NCBI GenBank assembly: GCA_029532415.1
Contig: JAQOTA010000071.1
Location: forward strand, 2,170,001 to 2,234,000
DNA length: 64,000 nt
Origin: Marasmius tenuissimus
Taxonomy: Eukaryota; Basidiomycota; Agaricomycetes; Agaricales; Marasmiaceae
Direction of reading: 5' to 3'
The notes under the pieces were generated by a model. The model made no database searches and was not told where the DNA came from. It worked only from the letters and a program-made list of their open reading frames with translations. The position numbers and the translations under genes are program-made. This document shows positions 59,817 to 64,000 of the stretch, one piece after another. How positions within the stretch are numbered: position 1 is the first letter of the stretch; every line of letters begins with the position of its first letter.

Positions 59817-60697
59817 GGGCGGTTGGCATGACCAGGTGAGGAATCGCAAAATACCGTACAAACTACACACGTACCGAGTTGGCAACGCCTGGTAACTTCA
59901 GGGTCCAGAAATTCTGAGGCTGCTTTTCATCCCCTTCGAGAGTGACCAACCTCCTCCAGGCCTCCAGGCTCCTTTAGGCTCTGGTCATTACAATACCCTC
60001 CTGACCCTTGGAAGTGTGAGGGTGTGAGCTGGTGAGTAGCATGTATATCTACGATTTGTCTACATGTGTTGTCCGTGGTCGCGCCTCAGTAAAGACCTGG
60101 GGCCAGGTATTCCGTTAATCGCAAGAGCCCATGGTGCTTGCACACTGCCCAGGCTCGCACCCCCTTGCGCCCAGTTGCACCCCAAACGGTTCCGGCTCTC
60201 TGGAACCACGATACAGGAACTCAGGTAAGTAGGAAAGAGGGTTTCGAAGGGTTTGGGCTGGTTCGGAAGTGGTTCGGATGGGCTCTGGAAAAGACCCTGA
60301 AAGACCCACAAGTCCAAGGGCTCCTCCATGGCCATAGATGTGGATCGCTTCCACTTCCACCATCTCGATATCAGCCCTAAGCGCTAAACCCGCGTACCGA
60401 AAATTATTCGCGATCCAGAAATCTACTCTGTACTACTACGTACTCTAACCCTCTAACCTACTCTAGCTAGCTCGGATATAACATTAACCTTCAGGTGAGA
60501 AAAAAAAAATAAGAATCACTCTACAACAACCAACAACGGTCAACGCAGAAGACCACTCAACTACACAAAGATTACTGTACCGAAAGATTGGAACTGGTGC
60601 AAAGTAGTGATGGGCCGGTTCATAAGTGGTTCCGTCCATGTAACGTCTGTTACGCAAAAACCTAGATACTATGTTTCACTGCACCCGAAGTGCAGCA
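59817..60697. other. Gene-less stretch
   Basis: No gene recognised. Notable only for a CTCTAACCCTCTAACCTACTCTAG run near 60443 and an A9 run near 60500. Confidence 0.35.
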
Positions 60698-63600
60698 TCA
60701 CTGTATTCCCACAAGGACGGCCAAGCTCCAAGTGAAGAGCGGAAGGGTCAAGTTATCGTTCTGATCCGAAAGAGCCTCCAAGAGCGACGAGCAACCGATC
60801 ACCCCAACGTATCGCAGCGTCTGAAACAATGTGAAAAAAACATCAGCAAAGAAAAACAGAACCGGGATTTTTTGAAAAAGGGCCGAAAATGCGCATCCTC
60901 CCTGGTCCACCAACCGCCGTCATAAAACCGCCAGGGTAATCAGAGGCTAGAAACGCACCCCTGCACAATCTGACGCACAGGCGTGCTCACGGTAACCAAT
61001 GAGATTGACATACCGAGAATGACTCCACCATGCCAAAGAGGTAGAGGATCCAGGCGCTCAGAACGATGGAAAGCGTGAACGCGAGACTGCCCTCTAGCGA
61101 CTTGGCAGAGGTCGGGGACCATCGGTGGATTCCTATTCGTTTTCCAACAACAGAAGCCTAGATTGTAACGACACGAAGTGTGAGGTCCGAGAGTTCGCAA
61201 AGACAAAGCTGAAGCTCACCAGAGAGTCACCAACGCCAAGCACCAGTATACCCGTAAACTCGACAAGTGGAGATCCACTGTAATTGCAAATCACATTTAA
61301 TTTCCATCGATTCTTTGTGTAAGCACGGCTGAGTACGCACTTTTCCAGCCACAAACTACCAGCGCACCCGGTCAAAAGGTAGAAATGGCTTAAGATAGCC
61401 GTGCCACCGTCCTTCTGATCCAGGAATTCGTTCATAAAGAGATGGACAGATGCTCCGAATGGGTATATCGCAAAGAAGCGAACATACTCTGCGAACGTGA
61501 ACAAAGCAAACGCAGCACTGAAACATAGATGTGTAAAAGCGGGCTACGAGGGAGATTAGATCAATTGATGAAGACGAAGTGTGACAAGAGGTAGGGACGC
61601 ACATCGAACGCAACGCCGGGGACGAACATGACCACAGCCAGCCCATGGAAAAACTTTCTCCTGGCGTTCAGTCTTAGGGTGGGTACATGTTTATCGGCAG
61701 CATCCAACCAATCTGTCGCGACTGTAGCTCCACTAGGAAGATTGGGGAATGTGAGCCCGAGGGTAGCACTAGTCGCAGTCGACACAACTCCTGCCACGGT
61801 AGGATTCTCGGTCCCAGATCCGGTTCCCTGTGGTGGATACTCCACCGCCGAAGGGGTAATGCCGGGAACGATCAGATTTTCGCTCGCAGAATTTCGTGCC
61901 CTGAACCTTCGCGATCTTGCCAGCTGCCGGTTCCACCCTGCAACACTCAAGGACCCTAAAATGCCCCAGTAAGCTAGGAGTGCGGGCCGACTCCATTTCT
62001 TTCGGCCCTCAAGCAACCAAAAGATTGCCCACGACCAGGGATCTCGTTTGCTCAGGCACCACCATGTCCACATTCCGATGACGCCGACGATAATGATAAA
62101 CGCTCCGATGTAAAACCCAAGAGCAAGCCTGCGCCGGTACCGAAGCTTCTGCTCGGGATAGCGCAGGCGCCTTAACGGCCGTTGCGCGATGTGGCGCGAC
62201 AGAACGAGAAAGGGGGAGAGCATGAAGCCTGTAAGGAATGAACCTGCGACCAGAGCAATCTGGAAAATCAGGAGAGGCGTAGGAAGACGAAAGGTCTTGA
62301 TAAAAGGAGTTGTTTGAGGCCAGATCTGATTACATTTTGAGCACTTGTGATATGATAAGGCGACAAGATACCCACCTTGGCCCTTGTGATATTGAGCAAC
62401 TCCATGAACAGCGCGGTGCCACCGAATCCAACAACTCCGAGTTCACCCAAGGTGAAACTTCGATGGGCGAGTCGAACGGCGACGTATAGTGTGAACTGAT
62501 AGAATAGAGAACTTATGGCCGCTTCAAGCCATGTTAGATCTGTGAATAGTCAAGCTCCAGATCTAAGCAGGATGGATTCCGAGCATGAATACTTACGTTG
62601 CCAGAATCCCCAAGACAGAAGTTGAAACGACACTTTCAATCCAACCACCAGCAAGCTCACTCCGAGTGCAAAAGCTACATAGTAGGATAACCTGCGAGCT
62701 TCGCTCCTCGGCACTGATCTCCTCTCTCCGTCAACATTAGTCGCCGAAGAGTACCGACGCTCTAGCCACCACGAGCAATAGATATGAAATAGGAGGATGC
62801 TCGAGCACATTACGGATAGATCGACGGCATTATACCGGGACAGGACCAATGCCTCAAGGGGCGTGAAAGTGCCTTTAGGATTGTTAAGTGAAAGAGGGGC
62901 TTCAATCCGCCAATTGTAGGGAAGCGGCTCTACCGAGAGATTGCCTCTCATAAGTGATGAATACAACAGCGCGCACGATACCAAGGGTCCGGTCAGCAAG
63001 CCTGCGCATACCCCGTCATCGGTGGAAGCTCTAAAAACGTCATGAGTGTCGTCATAAAAGAAGAAAAACGCGTCGAAGCACACCTGTAGTTTTTGGGTAC
63101 TGACATCCAGACAAACCCAAAGTACGATTTTTTGTACAGCGGGGGACCATTGCGTTTCTCAGTGGGACGCGGCGACTGAGCACGTCGCTGGGATCCGGAA
63201 ATACGACCAGAGAGCGTCGAATTGGCTATCGAGGAGCCTTGCGTTGGAGGGGGGTCGTATAGAGTCGCAGGAAGGGAAGACGATATCAAGGAGTTGTGCA
63301 TCCAAAGCATGTATAATACGGTTATTCCAATAAGACATTGTAATTCTGAATGTAAGGGAGGTCATAGTGAGCGGGAAGGCTACCCAAGATTGAATCATTC
63401 ACGGATCAAAACGGCATATGGACTCACCTGTAAGAATCCATAGATTATATGTACGCGACGAAAATTGCGATGATTGGAAGTCTGTGCGCTCCCATATTGT
63501 TGACGTGGCATAAACCAAAACCCCCAGAAGGATGATAGATTCGCCTGCCCTTCGAGAATCGAGAGAAAACGTCCATGTATATGGTGTAAAAGGAATGCGT

Positions 63601-63967
63601 ATGTTCAGTTCGAATGTAGCTGGTAAGACGTGTCTCCACGTCAAGAGAGCCTTGTGACGAGTCAAGAGAGGCATTCCAAATCGCGTGCTGAAGGAAGAAG
63701 TCGGTGGTAGGACGGCAGGAGATCGTGACTTCGACCGCGTAAGTAGAGGTGCTCTGTTCCCTTGGCCATTTGAGGACTCTCCGGAGGATGTCGGGTACGC
63801 AGGACTCAGTTTCCTTCTCCTAGCCGTGGGCGTTTTGTTGCGCTTAGCTGAGCCATTTCTTTTTGAAGAAGATATGGAATATCTCCGTCCGCGACCGGCT
63901 GGTATCGAATCATCCGAGTCTTCATCGTAGCTATCATCGGACTGGGAGCTACAGGCCAATCAGACAT
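60698..63967 (-). CDS. SEC59: Dolichol kinase
   Basis: ER-membrane enzyme that phosphorylates dolichol with CTP, supplying lipid carrier for N-glycosylation, O-mannosylation and GPI anchors. Multi-exon, strongly hydrophobic. A Ser/Arg-rich N-terminus (about 63955-63680) precedes many membrane segments. Diagnostic stretches are RKFFHGLAVVMFVPGVAFD, then AEYVRFFAIYPFGASVHLF, LDQKDGGTAILSHFYLLTGC, and the CTP-binding motif GVGDSL joined across a GTGAGC...CTAG intron to ASVVGKRIGIHRWSP. The last exon follows TTGTTTCAG and reads LLEALSDQNDNLTLPLF, ending at TGA 60698. The start is uncertain. An ATG at about 63967 is out of frame with the Ser-rich exon unless spliced, so the first exon may lie at or beyond the window edge. 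All motifs are intact. Confidence 0.88.
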
Positions 63968-64000
63968 GAGTGATAGCATACTGGGTCCCATAGGTAGCAA

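Noticed and set aside
60441..60464. CTCTAACCCTCTAACCTA resembling a telomeric TTAGGG-type repeat on the C strand
   Set aside because: Only two imperfect units in internal sequence between normal genes; not a telomere or clear interstitial array.

Overview
The window is nuclear DNA of a filamentous basidiomycete, most likely an Agaricomycete. The evidence is genes split by many 45-80 bp GT-AG introns, Agaricomycete-type gene families (F-box/LRR-like proteins, a JmjC protein, a second 2-oxoglutarate-oxygenase-like protein, a DIRS-like retroelement), and a conserved core gene set at the right end. Identifications come from reading translated frames and splice signals by eye; no database search was possible.

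The left ~43 kb is accessory and repeat-rich. From the left it holds: a ~1.1 kb tandem array (1.7-2.9 kb); a broken conserved hypothetical gene on the minus strand (3.2-4.1 kb); a decayed DIRS-like retroelement (gag plus truncated reverse transcriptase, 7.0-10.0 kb); broken F-box/LRR-like genes (11.7-12.5 and 18.0-19.2 kb); and a degenerate repeat field (15.75-17.95 kb). A run of minus-strand genes follows: JmjC protein (24.5-26.9 kb), F-box/LRR-like gene (28.3-29.0 kb), a multi-exon gene with a possible 2OG-Fe(II) oxygenase core (29.2-32.2 kb), a small hypothetical gene (33.7-34.1 kb), remnants resembling a glutamine synthetase C-terminus and a CCCH/RBR-type E3 ligase (37.0-39.0 kb), an F-box-like gene (39.0-40.0 kb) and a conserved hypothetical protein (41.6-43.1 kb). 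A ~640 bp directly repeated segment flanks the 36-40 kb block.

Between 43.4 and 47.24 kb, three inverted-repeat elements sit back to back, one with a small TA-flanked foldback element inside it. They occupy almost all the space between the hypothetical gene and the homocitrate synthase promoter.

The right ~16 kb is ordinary conserved sequence. It holds an intact seven-exon homocitrate synthase gene (first step of the alpha-aminoadipate lysine pathway, plus strand), a large convergent hybrid histidine kinase gene (GAF, HisKA, HATPase and receiver domains behind a ~1,050-residue low-complexity prefix, minus strand), a small hypothetical gene, and a dolichol kinase gene (SEC59 type, minus strand) that reaches the right edge. 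These core genes keep complete frames and catalytic motifs, while several accessory genes carry frameshifts and stops. That contrast argues for real decay on the left rather than uniformly poor sequence.
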